A DNA stretch of 64,000 nucleotides from Emticicia aquatilis. GTDB taxonomy: Bacteria; Bacteroidota; Bacteroidia; Cytophagales; Spirosomataceae. Position 1 is the first letter of the stretch, and each line of letters starts with the position of its first letter. Shown here one piece after another: positions 27,304-36,100 of the stretch. The notes beneath the pieces are model-generated. The model was given only the letters and a program-made list of their open reading frames with translations. It made no database searches and was not told where the DNA came from. Made by a program: the position numbers and the translations under genes. Location: NCBI RefSeq assembly GCF_014644295.1, contig NZ_BMKK01000003.1, positions 496,001 through 560,000 on the forward strand, written 5' to 3'.

Positions 27304-28293
27304 TTAATTGATACGGATATATACCCAGAAGTTTAAGTTGTCGGGGCGGGTTTCGTTGCCACCCGCAGAACTTGTATTACCTGTAGCAGAACCATAAATA
27401 GAGTGTGAGTGACCACCTGCTGATTCAGTAAACAAGCTATTCCATGTTAAGTCCGCTGCACCACTTCCTGTTATCCTTATACCATGTTGAGAAAGACTTA
27501 AGTTTTCATTTGCTGCTTTAAATCCACCTACACCATTTGCCCCAGAGTTAATTCTTAGATTATGCGAATGAGACCCATCAGAGTTTGTACCACCACTAAT
27601 TGATAAATTTGCTGAGTGAGTGTGGCTTCTATAATCTTCAACTTGTACTTGGGCAATCGGGCTATTTGTATCTCTATTATCATCGTAGTTCGTACTATTA
27701 GCAAATTCTTGGCTTCTGATAAACAAACCACCACCATTAGGTAGTGAAGTCATTCCCGTAATTTGGCGTAATTTATCGGTTGCAGCCAATGCACGTCCAT
27801 CCATCGGCACCCAACAGTTTCCATTTACAGCGGCAAATTGCGTAGGATTTAATATTGAATGTTTCACATCTCCCACGGCACCTGAACAAACAACTTCTTG
27901 TGCTTTTGGCGAGCCAAGCGAGTAGGGAGCAAAAGTAAGCTCTGTACGTGGCGTAAGTTCAGTTCCTTGTACGGTTACACCAACGTAGTAAGTAGAGGCA
28001 CCCCAGTTAAGGTTTTCAAGTGATACAGTTTTACCAAGGTGGGTGCTATATACACCGCCAAAGACATTAATGGTTTGGTCTTCTGTCCACTCGGCGGTTC
28101 CACCTGCTTCTTGTGTATAAAGCTTGAAAGTGATTGTCTGCTGGCCATCGGCAACTGCTTTGCCATTGGCATCTTTTAAGAAGCCTTGTAGCGATATTTT
28201 CTTAGCTTGCTGAGCTGACGCTTCAAAAGCAAAAAACAGACTGAGAGTAAATACTAACGGAATTAATTTCGAAAGTGTAAAGGATGTTTTCAT
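27304..28293 (-). CDS. Exported phage-tail-collar-like (tail-fibre-like) protein
   Basis: A 329-residue protein with a signal peptide (ending ASAQQ, ~residue 28). A beta-rich N-terminal part (~30-130, GFLKDANGKAVADGQQTITFKLY) is of a type seen before tail-collar domains in Bacteroidota. The C-terminal ~190 residues carry tail-collar features: GGGLFIRSQ, a series of HxH motifs (HTHS, HSHN, HSHS) and the ending GNETRPDNLNFWVYIRIN. In phage long tail fibres similar HxH motifs bind iron along a trimer axis. The signal peptide argues for a domesticated surface fibre rather than a prophage gene, and no other phage genes are nearby. It lies 58 bp after the LytTR gene and is probably in its operon. 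Confidence 0.85.
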   Translation of the reverse strand: MKTSFTLSKLIPLVFTLSLFFAFEASAQQAKKISLQGFLKDANGKAVADGQQTITFKLYTQEAGGTAEWTEDQTINVFGGVYSTHLGKTVSLENLNWGASTYYVGVTVQGTELTPRTELTFAPYSLGSPKAQEVVCSGAVGDVKHSILNPTQFAAVNGNCWVPMDGRALAATDKLRQITGMTSLPNGGGLFIRSQEFANSTNYDDNRDTNSPIAQVQVEDYRSHTHSANLSISGGTNSDGSHSHNLRINSGANGVGGFKAANENLSLSQHGIRITGSGAADLTWNSLFTESAGGHSHSIYGSATGNTSSAGGNETRPDNLNFWVYIRIN

Positions 28294-28351
28294 TGTATTT
28301 GTAATTTAATTTAAGACAAAAGAATTTATTTGGATATCTGATAAAAGAGAA

Positions 28352-28660
28352 TTAGGAAAATGCAGTTTTGTGCTTGCGGCGAGAATACGTGAATTTTGAA
28401 TTGTCAGCCAACTCAACCTCCTGTACTCCCTGCTGACTGATTACTTTTTGCGGGTTTATCAGTACGCCTTTATTGATTCGCTGGAAATCTTGAAAAACAC
28501 TCTGCCAATAGCTAAGGCTATAGCTAACAATAAGCTTCTTTCCGCAGTCGAACTTAACTTCGTTGTAAGGCTCTTGCCCGAGATGCTTGATGTAGAGAAT
28601 ATTCTGGTGTTCGGCTAATTTAATGACCCTTGTCTTACGCCGTGGTGTATTGCTGCTCAT
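28352..28660 (-). CDS. Stand-alone LytTR DNA-binding protein
   Basis: A 102-residue protein consisting of a single LytTR-type domain (ILYIKHLGQEPYNEVKF ... FQRINKGVLINPQKV ... VELADNSKFTYSRRKHK). The conserved R-x-N-K...LIN and SRR positions of the fold are present. There is no receiver domain. It is the first gene of a probable operon with the tail-collar-like and giant genes. Two candidate promoters lie upstream, one with triple CGTGAA repeats (28811-28910) and one with an AGGGG/CCCCT palindrome (28707-28753). It could pair with the receiver-only protein at 31817-32212 as a split response regulator; that is inference. Confidence 0.85.
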   Translation of the reverse strand: MSSNTPRRKTRVIKLAEHQNILYIKHLGQEPYNEVKFDCGKKLIVSYSLSYWQSVFQDFQRINKGVLINPQKVISQQGVQEVELADNSKFTYSRRKHKTAFS

Positions 28661-28706
28661 ATTGCCTGTGTGTTCTTAATTTTTACTTTTTGAGTTTTTG
28701 ACTGTG

Positions 28707-28753
28707 CAAATGTAGGGAGGCGTTTTTTTTCCTTGACTTAGGGGTAAACCCCT
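28707..28753 (-). promoter_or_regulatory. Promoter with AGGGG-TAAA-CCCCT palindrome (proximal promoter of the LytTR gene)
   Basis: On the minus strand TACATTTG (28714-28707) fits the TAnnTTTG -7 element. There is no good -33 TTG; instead a palindrome AGGGG-TAAA-CCCCT (28740-28753) is centred about 46 bp upstream of the predicted start near 28700. The same palindrome occurs at the same distance from a -7 element in front of the propeller kinase (36290-36335). This suggests an activator site, perhaps for the NarL-type regulator at 38402-39028. Confidence 0.6.
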
Positions 28754-28810
28754 GTTTTTTTTCCTAAATCTGAACAAATTGAATGGCTATTAACCTTGCC
28801 ATTTTCTATA

Positions 28811-28910
28811 CAAATATTTACTTATATTGTATGATGAGCAATAGGCTTGCAGGTTCTACACCGTGAACGGTAAGAATATAATACGTGAATGGTAGAACTT
28901 ATTACGTGAA
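28811..28910 (-). promoter_or_regulatory. Distal promoter with three CGTGAA direct repeats (site A)
   Basis: CGTGAA occurs at 28862, 28884 and 28905 (spacing 22 and 21 bp), within a longer unit close to CGTGAATGGTA. On the minus strand a -7-like AATATTTG (28818-28811) lies exactly 51 bp from the nearest repeat. Direct repeats about two helical turns apart are the usual target layout of LytTR regulators. An element of identical layout precedes the receiver-only gene (32237-32335). Confidence 0.6.
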
Positions 28911-28986
28911 AGAATTCAGCGAAAAGCGAAGGAGAATGCTTATAAGTACTTTTTTATGTAGAAACAGAAGTTGTTATTAAGAAAAA

Positions 28987-29024
28987 AGAGTACCCAAAGA
29001 GAAGATATTTTCTTGGATACTCTT
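28987..29024 (-). terminator. Probable terminator of the 877-residue gene
   Basis: AAGAGTA (28987-28993) pairs with TACTCTT (29018-29024), and the stem extends imperfectly inward. On the minus strand it is followed by a run of T (the A-run at 28982-28987), 34 nt beyond the stop codon. Confidence 0.65.
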
Positions 29025-29057
29025 GAATTGATATTGGTTGTTTTTTAGTATATACGA

Positions 29058-31691
29058 TTAGTTAGTACACCCCTGAATATACGCTTGGAAAACTGTACCA
29101 TTGGCTGCTTCAAAGGTTGTTCCACCGCCGTTGGTACTGGGTTTTAATTCTACTGATTTACCTGCTTTCATTGTTACGGTAGCAGTGCCAGTAATTTTAT
29201 TGCTTGCCGAAATGCTCTCTGAGGCTTGGAAAGTTGTCGTACCAGTTGCTTTATCATCGGCTGTACTAATCAAGACTAATGTTGTTGGGCAAGGCGTACT
29301 GTTTTGGTTGAGTTTTGTTGTAAAAATGCCTCTTCCGTGAGTGGCAACAGCAACTGTGTTATCAGAAGAACGATAGCGTAACATATCGCATCGTACATTG
29401 GCCAAGCTGGCGTTTGTCGGAGACCATTGTGGGTTGGTTGCCGTAATATCACTCGTTGACCAAACACCCAGTTCAGTTGCCAAAAGTACCTGTTTGGTAT
29501 CAACAGGGTTAATGAGTGCATATCTAATCGGTATATTTTGTAAACCATACCCTGTTTCGTCTTTTGATGTCCAGTTTGTACCACCATTTACCGTATAAAA
29601 TACCGACTTGATATTATAGTTAGATTTTGTGACTACCATTGTTTGGCCACCATTGGCAAAGTCAATACTTGATACATTTCCTACGGAAGTATTAGCTTTA
29701 TCCATAATTTTTGTAAGCGTAATAGTTTGGTCGGCATCAGGAAGATTTGCTGTTTTATAAACATCTCCATCGGAGGTTCCGATGTACAAAGTATTCGATG
29801 GCCCTACTTTGATAACTGATATTTTGAGGGCTGTAAGAGCTGGTAAACCTGCATCTAAGGTATATACCACACGAGCAACCGCATAATTAGGAGCTGTTCC
29901 CGAAATAAGGTATCGTCGTATTTTGTTTTCGGTGACCGACTCATTTTTTATAGAGTAATCGGTATAGAGTTTATTGTTAGGCGAATCATAATCTGCGGCA
30001 TTAATAAAACTACCTCTTTCTTTATCGTTATCAAGAGCAATTGCCCCTGTTTTGTTAGTTGGACCATTCGGAAAAAGCTCAACATCTAAGTTTGTATAGC
30101 TTGCAATAAGGATATTGGAATCTTCTTGGTCAATAAAGCAGAGTCCACCATCACCGCCTTTTATCTCGAAACCATTTCCTAAAGTGCCATAGTTTGAGGT
30201 AATCGTTTGTGAACCATTATCTTGAGCTCCACCCATTACTAAACCCGCATTAGCTGCTCCAGCCATTGCAACACCAAAAAATTGTGTTACGTTGTAGCCA
30301 TTTGTTCTACGCTGAAAATCAGGTGCAGTAGCTGTGGCATCGCCCCACTCAGCTGAATAAAAAACTCCACCATCATTACCAAATATAGCTTCATTCGGAA
30401 AACCAGGGCGTGCTGCGAAAGCATGATTATCCACAAAAAACTTATTGGTTGGGGGATAAAAATAATTAGACCCATATTCAAATTTCCATGCTGGATTTCC
30501 ACTTACTGAAACGCCTCCTGTATAAGAAATTCCAATCGTAGTGCCACCTGCATAAATGACATTTGGGTCGGTTGGTTTTATTCCCAATACAAGATTATAT
30601 GTGCCTTGTTTACCCGTAAAAGGTGGTTTGGGGTTTGATTCTCCATCAACATCGAGAGGTACAATTACATCTGTCCAATTAGCCCCAGCATCAACACTTT
30701 TCTTGAAAAAAGCAACTCTTGAACCCGCCGCTACTGCATAAATTACTTGAGAATTTCCACTTGTACTTGGGGCAAGTGCTAATTCGACTCTACTTGGTGC
30801 GAATGTACCCGCTGGTGTGATAGTTGTAAAAGCACTGGCCGTATTATCGGTTGACTTATATATTTTGGGGTTGTTTACTCCTCCTTCGGCAATGTAGAGA
30901 ATCCCGTCACTACCCATTTTCATATCAGTTATAATGCCAGGATTGTTGTAGTCAATGGCTGGAGCTCCAGTACCAGTCAAAGTAGCCCATGTTGTACCGC
31001 CATCGGTTGATTTCAATACCCCTTGAAAAGTAAGTGCAAAAACGTGTCCTTGGGCATTAACTACTATATTCAATACTTCTCTCCAACTGGAAGCAAGAGT
31101 AGTACTATTTACATAGTCGGGTATAGTAGAGGTCAATAGCGACCAGCTTGTACCACCATTGGTTGATTTCCAAATGCCACCACCACCTGTGCCAGACGCC
31201 CCCGTATTATCTGTTTTATCTGATGCACTTCTTTCGCCTGTGCCTACATACATAATTTGGGTATTGCTGGGGTCATAAGTAATGCAGCCAATGGCTATAT
31301 TATCCCAAAAATCATTCACTTTTGTCCATACTGTGGTGTTGGTAGTAATATCATTATTGTACCATAATCCACCAGAAACACCACCTGCCCACACTTTCTT
31401 TTTGTTGGCATCGTTTGGGTCCCACATTAAGGCACGAGTACGCCCACCCACATTATTTGGCCCACGTTCTACCCAAGTTATGTTTGGAATTGGAGCCATC
31501 AATTTTATCATTTTCGACATGATTGCTCTCGATTTTTCGAGTTCATGGCGAGGCATTAGACCTGTCTTGGGGTCTTTTGTTCTCTCGTATTCAAATCTGG
31601 CCCTTTCTTCGGGGTTTTCTTTTTCTTCTTGTGATATAGCAAAAAACGGAATACTCAACAAGAGCAAGTATAAGTAGAGGTTATTTTTCAT
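29058..31691 (-). CDS. Secreted BNR/VPS10-type propeller protein with coathanger-type C-terminus
   Basis: An 877-residue protein with a signal peptide (ending FFAISQ, ~residue 20). The main body (~75-790) shows repeated Asp-box/BNR motifs (STNGGTSW, STDGGTTW, SVDAGANW, TVNGGTNW) and phrases such as GRTRALMWDPND and MYVGTGE. These are typical of sialidase-like or VPS10-like beta-propellers annotated in Bacteroidota exoproteins. No sialidase Arg-triad was recognised, so enzymatic activity is not claimed. The last ~80 residues are a 3-coathanger-type domain (GKSVELKPS ... FQAYIQGCTN), shared with the 1583- and 2513-residue proteins. The gene has its own terminator and lies next to the receiver-only gene. 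Confidence 0.86.
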   Translation of the reverse strand: MKNNLYLYLLLLSIPFFAISQEEKENPEERARFEYERTKDPKTGLMPRHELEKSRAIMSKMIKLMAPIPNITWVERGPNNVGGRTRALMWDPNDANKKKVWAGGVSGGLWYNNDITTNTTVWTKVNDFWDNIAIGCITYDPSNTQIMYVGTGERSASDKTDNTGASGTGGGGIWKSTNGGTSWSLLTSTIPDYVNSTTLASSWREVLNIVVNAQGHVFALTFQGVLKSTDGGTTWATLTGTGAPAIDYNNPGIITDMKMGSDGILYIAEGGVNNPKIYKSTDNTASAFTTITPAGTFAPSRVELALAPSTSGNSQVIYAVAAGSRVAFFKKSVDAGANWTDVIVPLDVDGESNPKPPFTGKQGTYNLVLGIKPTDPNVIYAGGTTIGISYTGGVSVSGNPAWKFEYGSNYFYPPTNKFFVDNHAFAARPGFPNEAIFGNDGGVFYSAEWGDATATAPDFQRRTNGYNVTQFFGVAMAGAANAGLVMGGAQDNGSQTITSNYGTLGNGFEIKGGDGGLCFIDQEDSNILIASYTNLDVELFPNGPTNKTGAIALDNDKERGSFINAADYDSPNNKLYTDYSIKNESVTENKIRRYLISGTAPNYAVARVVYTLDAGLPALTALKISVIKVGPSNTLYIGTSDGDVYKTANLPDADQTITLTKIMDKANTSVGNVSSIDFANGGQTMVVTKSNYNIKSVFYTVNGGTNWTSKDETGYGLQNIPIRYALINPVDTKQVLLATELGVWSTSDITATNPQWSPTNASLANVRCDMLRYRSSDNTVAVATHGRGIFTTKLNQNSTPCPTTLVLISTADDKATGTTTFQASESISASNKITGTATVTMKAGKSVELKPSTNGGGTTFEAANGTVFQAYIQGCTN

Positions 31692-31816
31692 AATAAAAGG
31701 TTCTTTCTCTGTAAAATTAGTATGTTTTTAAGTTTTTCTTAGAAAAGGTGCGTAGTAACAGGCATTTTTTATTGAATGGTAAATATCAAGGCTTTTAATA
31801 TTTTGAATACTTATTT

Positions 31817-32212
31817 TCAACTATCTAAGGCATACAAATTACGTTTCGAGAATAAAAACGATTCGATATGGGTTTTGAAAATATACTCATCGACTGGTTT
31901 TTGAAGATAAAATTTAGTGAAGTGTAGCGATTTGTATTGATTATAATAGACTTGACTTTCGTAGGCACTGCAAATAATCACCCAAGTTGAGGCGTCTTTC
32001 AGAAACTTTATGAGGTCGATGCCTGTGACTGATTCTTGTAGCTTGATGTCAACAATAATGAGCATGTATGACCGCTTCGAGACTTCGTTTAGGAATTCTT
32101 TCGAGCTGCTTATATAAAGTGTTTCGATTTCGGGAAACTGATTGAGAATCATCTCAATAGAAAGTTGGTCGCTCAGAGAATCCTCTAAGACCAAACAGTT
32201 GAATTGTTTCAT
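31817..32212 (-). CDS. Receiver-only response regulator protein
   Basis: A 131-residue protein that is just a CheY-like receiver: acidic pair E10/D11, phospho-acceptor D55 (IIVDIKLQE) and K105 (LQKP). It is clearly paralogous to the receiver half of the LytTR regulator next door (shared NCLVLED, FPEI, GIDLI, QYKSL, FLF). It lacks the linker and LytTR output domain, and only 125 bp separate it from the next gene, so no decayed output domain is present. It may be a phosphate sink, a competitor for the kinase, or the receiver half of a split regulator. A CGTGAA-repeat promoter lies directly upstream. Confidence 0.88.
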   Translation of the reverse strand: MKQFNCLVLEDSLSDQLSIEMILNQFPEIETLYISSSKEFLNEVSKRSYMLIIVDIKLQESVTGIDLIKFLKDASTWVIICSAYESQVYYNQYKSLHFTKFYLQKPVDEYIFKTHIESFLFSKRNLYALDS

Positions 32213-32236
32213 TATTTATGTGCCTGATTCAATGCA

Positions 32237-32335
32237 CAAAGGTTCTGAACTATTCAAAGAAATGCAATACCAGCTTCCCTGTCATTGCGTGAATGGTAGC
32301 TTTTATTACGTGAATGGATGTTTTTTTAGCGTAAT
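32237..32335 (-). promoter_or_regulatory. Promoter with three CGTGAA-type direct repeats (site B)
   Basis: CGTGAATGGTAG at 32288, CGTGAATGGATG at 32309 and CGTAATTGGTAA at 32330 are spaced exactly 21 bp. On the minus strand AACCTTTG (32244-32237) is a near-consensus -7 element 51 bp from the first repeat. A TTG at 32267-32265 could serve as the -33 element. Transcription would start near 32230, giving an 18-nt leader to the receiver-only gene. The geometry matches site A at 28811-28910. Confidence 0.65.
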
Positions 32336-32388
32336 TGGTAATCTTGAGTATGGCCCCGAAACATTCGTATATTGATGATGGTTCTACG

Positions 32389-33123
32389 TTAGACAGCTTT
32401 ATCAATATACTTATCAATAAATAATTGTTTGTTGCTTCTACTAATCTGAATTTGGTGCTTGTCGATTTCGATATAATTTTCTTTGATATTGATGCGTCGG
32501 ACGGCATTCATGTTTACCAAAGAATTGCGATTTGCTTTCTCGAAGTAATATTCTTTCAATAAATCTTCAAATGTTTTTAACGAAGTATAAGTAGTATATT
32601 TAGTTTTATCAGTGTAAACCGTTGTGGCGTGGTCGGCGGTTTCGATAAGTATAATATCGGTATAGGATACTTTGTAGAGATAATTGCCTTGCTTGAGCAT
32701 AACGTAGTTGTCGGGAATAATGGTTGTACTCACCGCAGCAGTTTGTTCTTCCTTTTGATTAAACAAAAACGACTCAAGGTTGGTCTTGAATATAAATTCG
32801 TCAATTGGTTTTTTGATGAAAAACTTATTGAACTTCAATGACTTATACTGCTCATAATAATCTTTGCTATCCATCGAACTCGAAATGATAACCCACGCCG
32901 AAGTATCGGTAATTGAATGAATCAAATCAATACCTGTGAGCGAATCTTGTAGCATAATATCAACAATGAAGATGTGATACTTTTGCTTCGATAATTCCTG
33001 CAAAAATCCCTTCGGAGTGTTGACATAAGTTGCACGAATTTCGGGGAATTGGTCCAAAACCATCTCGATAGCCAGCTGGTCGTTGAGGGTATCCTCCAAT
33101 ACTAAGCAGTTGTAATATCTCAT
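32389..33123 (-). CDS. LytTR-family response regulator
   Basis: A 244-residue response regulator. The receiver (~1-120) has the acidic pair E10/D11, phospho-acceptor D55 and K105. A linker follows, then a LytTR DNA-binding domain (~140-240; IPDNYVMLKQGNYLYKVSYTDIILIE, then RNSLVNMNAVRRI and ISRSNKQ). The ATG overlaps the stop codon of the propeller kinase upstream (ATGA), so kinase and regulator are translationally coupled and probably cognate. It is the best local candidate to bind the CGTGAA direct repeats in front of the receiver-only and LytTR-only genes. Confidence 0.92.
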   Translation of the reverse strand: MRYYNCLVLEDTLNDQLAIEMVLDQFPEIRATYVNTPKGFLQELSKQKYHIFIVDIMLQDSLTGIDLIHSITDTSAWVIISSSMDSKDYYEQYKSLKFNKFFIKKPIDEFIFKTNLESFLFNQKEEQTAAVSTTIIPDNYVMLKQGNYLYKVSYTDIILIETADHATTVYTDKTKYTTYTSLKTFEDLLKEYYFEKANRNSLVNMNAVRRINIKENYIEIDKHQIQISRSNKQLFIDKYIDKAV

Positions 33124-36100
33124 TTGTGTTTAGGTAATGTTTCAAATTGCAGTCTGGCGATAAATGTATCTTTACTCTCCAGTTTATCAAGTTTTATGCC
33201 CGCTTTTTCTAAGAGGGGTAACAATAAAGTCAGTCCCAGGCCTAAGCCGTTGTGTAATATACGATTTTCGTTACCCCTTTGGTTTTCTATCTCTAAAAAA
33301 TAATTACTGTCTGATACAAGAACCGAAACTTTAATTTTTGATTGTGGAGTTGAATGTACAATGGCATTAAAAAGTAAGTTTCTTAGTATGATTACGAGTA
33401 AACCATAGTCGAATTTTGCCCATATATCGGCATTAACGATTTCAAACGAAAGAGATTTTTCATTCAATTCATCGGTATAAATATCAAAAATCTGATTGAT
33501 GAGTTCTCCTAAATTTCGCTCTGTGAGATTCAACTCCCAGTTTTTATTGGTACTTTTTACCCAATAGACCAGTTCATCAATGAGCCACAATACTTTTCGA
33601 CTTTTGTTTTCGGTTTCTTTGCCGAGCAAGAAGAGCCTTTCGTGGTCATTTTTTTGAGTGAGATATGCCAGTTTTTTAGATAAATCATAGAAACTTTGTA
33701 TCGGATAACGAACGTCATGTACTAACAGTGAAAGCAAAGTTTCTTTCAGTGTCAAGCTTTCTTTGAGTGAGTGGGTTTGTTCATCTACTTTCTTTTGCAG
33801 AAGCTCATTGCGTAGGCGTAATTGATAAGTAGAGTAGGTGATAACTCCCCAAATTAAAAGACCTAAAATAATCAATACGATTGGTGCAAAATACCATTCA
33901 AAATACAAAGGTTTTTGTCGATTAATGGTTAGTTTTTGGATACGGGCCTCAGTAAAATTATCGCAACTCACAACTCTGATTTCGATGTTTGTTGTACCGT
34001 GGTCAATGTTGTTGAGTAATAATTTTCGGTCAGATAGTGGCACCCAGTCACTCTCTACCGACTTATCGCTGCGGTAGTAGTATTTTTTGTTACAATCATA
34101 CTTATAATCTTCGTATGCAAGTATCAGTTCGATACTGCTTTCGCTGCGTTCGAGGTCAAGAGATGATTGATTGAAGTTAGTAAATTCTCGATTTTTTGAC
34201 AACCCTTCGTAGGTATATAAGGCATCTATTTTTATATCAAATTGTTTTTCTTTTTGACTCGAAAAATTGATTGGGTTTATTACATTCAGCCCGTTGATTC
34301 CACCAAAATATAAAATATCATTATCGTCTTGGTAATGTGCCAATCGATTACACTCTTTGGTCGTAAGGCCATCGGTTTCGGTATAAATTTTTAGTAAAAT
34401 CCCTTTGTCGTCAAAGTGCCAAACCCCTTCATCTGAGCTGGCCCAAACTCCATTATTTGTGCGATAAGCCGACAGGTATTTTTTTCTCTGAAAATCAATA
34501 TCTTGTATAAAAGGACTTGTGATTCGTTTGGTCAAATCATAAACCCAAATACCGCTAATGCTGGAAATGAGTAGTTGATTTGCTTCTTTTTTGTCTTTTC
34601 GTATCGAAAAACAAGTCATTTGAAAATCTGCTTGTTTGGGAAACGGTATTTTCTCAAAAACTTCATTGTTTTTCAATCGGTATAAACCCGCTTCTGAAGC
34701 CACCAAAACCTCGTTTTCGTTGACCACAAAGAAGTCATAAATAATAGAGTTTTTTAAGGTTTTATCAATCTTAGGATATTGCTTGGTTTGTTTTCTTTTC
34801 TTATCGTAGAAGATAATTCCCTTCTTTTCGAGTCCCAATAAAAGTCCGTCTTTATACTGAGCAATCGACCAAATTTTGGTGCTATCGAGTTGGCATAAAG
34901 TAATGTCTTTGTTTTGTTGCAAGTCTGTTTTAAACAAGGCGTTTTCGCCAAAGAGCAAATCGCCATCTTTGTCTTTTAGTACCGATAAAATGAAGCGGTT
35001 ATCAGCTCCTATTTCTTTCTCAAATTGTTTGATTGATACGACCTTATCGGTTTTAAGATTTATCAACTGCCTTCTTTTGTTGGTGTTGACAATGAGTCTT
35101 TCATCGTCGATTTTTAAGATAGCTCGGCACGAATAATTATCATTGATTTTATCGGGTTGAGAATTTTTTAAAAAAGTCTTTATTTTTTGCTCAATTAGCC
35201 TAATGATATGCACACCATTATTGGTCGTCAGAAACAAATTTCCCTTGTTATCGCTGACTATATCATGAATCAAAAAGTCAAACTTTTCTCTTTTGAGCAA
35301 AACCATATCTTTATTGAAAAACTCAATGGCATTACCTTGGTTTACGACGAAGAAATCTTTGTTTTTATCATAAATGATATTTCCTAAATAACTGTCTTTT
35401 GAAACCTCAAAACGCTTACTGAAAGTACCTCCAACTTCAGTTAGTTCGATAACTCCTTCGGTGATATGTGCTACATAAAATAGACGATTATCAAATTCCA
35501 GAATTGACCTGATGAACTTAGCTTTGAGTGGCTCTTGCCTAATGATTTTGCCATCAGTATTTAGATGTATGAGGTGCGTATCGCTTCGAGAGTCTTTTTC
35601 GGTACATACAACTATGCCTTTTGTGCCAGCATAAAGTAGTTTGACTGGCGTTTTAGCCAGTGTAGCAAGCAAACTTAGCTTTTTTGTTTTTAGGTCGAAA
35701 CGATATATCTGCCCAACTTTTGTGCTGATGTATATTTGTCGCTTCGAGTCGGCTATGATTGAGTGAATAGGAAGGTTTTGACCAATGTATTTTTCAATAG
35801 CAACCGAGGTCTTATTGATGGGATTGAAAATGACACATCGCTGAATATTAAACGGGTAATACCACTCGAAGTTTTCGGTGAGCCAAAAATTCCCCTCGGC
35901 ATCTTCGATGGCAGAATTATAGCCTTTGTTTGAATAGGCATTGGCAAATTCAAAGTTTTTAATGTTTCCGTTTTCTAACAGACCAATTTTGTTGTTAGTC
36001 AAAAACCAAACATTGTTCTTAGAATCAATGAGTGTGGAATTGACGTGGCTATCACTTAGACCATCGTTATTGGTCAAGTGTTTTCGGATAAGTGCCAAAT

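Larger units (their letters stand above)
28661..29057. other. 397-bp regulatory intergenic region
   Basis: The largest gene-free stretch of the window. From the LytTR gene outwards it holds a palindrome-linked promoter (28707-28753), an upstream promoter with three direct repeats (28811-28910) and a terminator for the 877-residue gene (28987-29024). No open frame with a believable protein was seen. Confidence 0.7.

Noticed and set aside
27304-28293. Prophage fragment suggested by the tail-collar-like domain
   Set aside because: The protein has a signal peptide, and no integrase, capsid, terminase or other tail genes are near.
28661-29057. Small RNA or riboswitch in the largest intergenic region
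   Set aside because: Only promoter-like elements and a terminator hairpin were seen; no conserved riboswitch-type structure could be supported by eye.
31751-31782. A possible third CGTGAA-type site (CGTAGT and GAATGGTAA) upstream of the 877-residue gene
   Set aside because: Matches are weak, spacing is about 20 bp with only two units, and no -7 element lies 51 bp away.
32250-32507. An 85-codon minus-strand open frame between the two receiver genes that could be a remnant output domain
   Set aside because: It overlaps the LytTR gene in another frame, shows no LytTR features, and covers the repeat-containing promoter.
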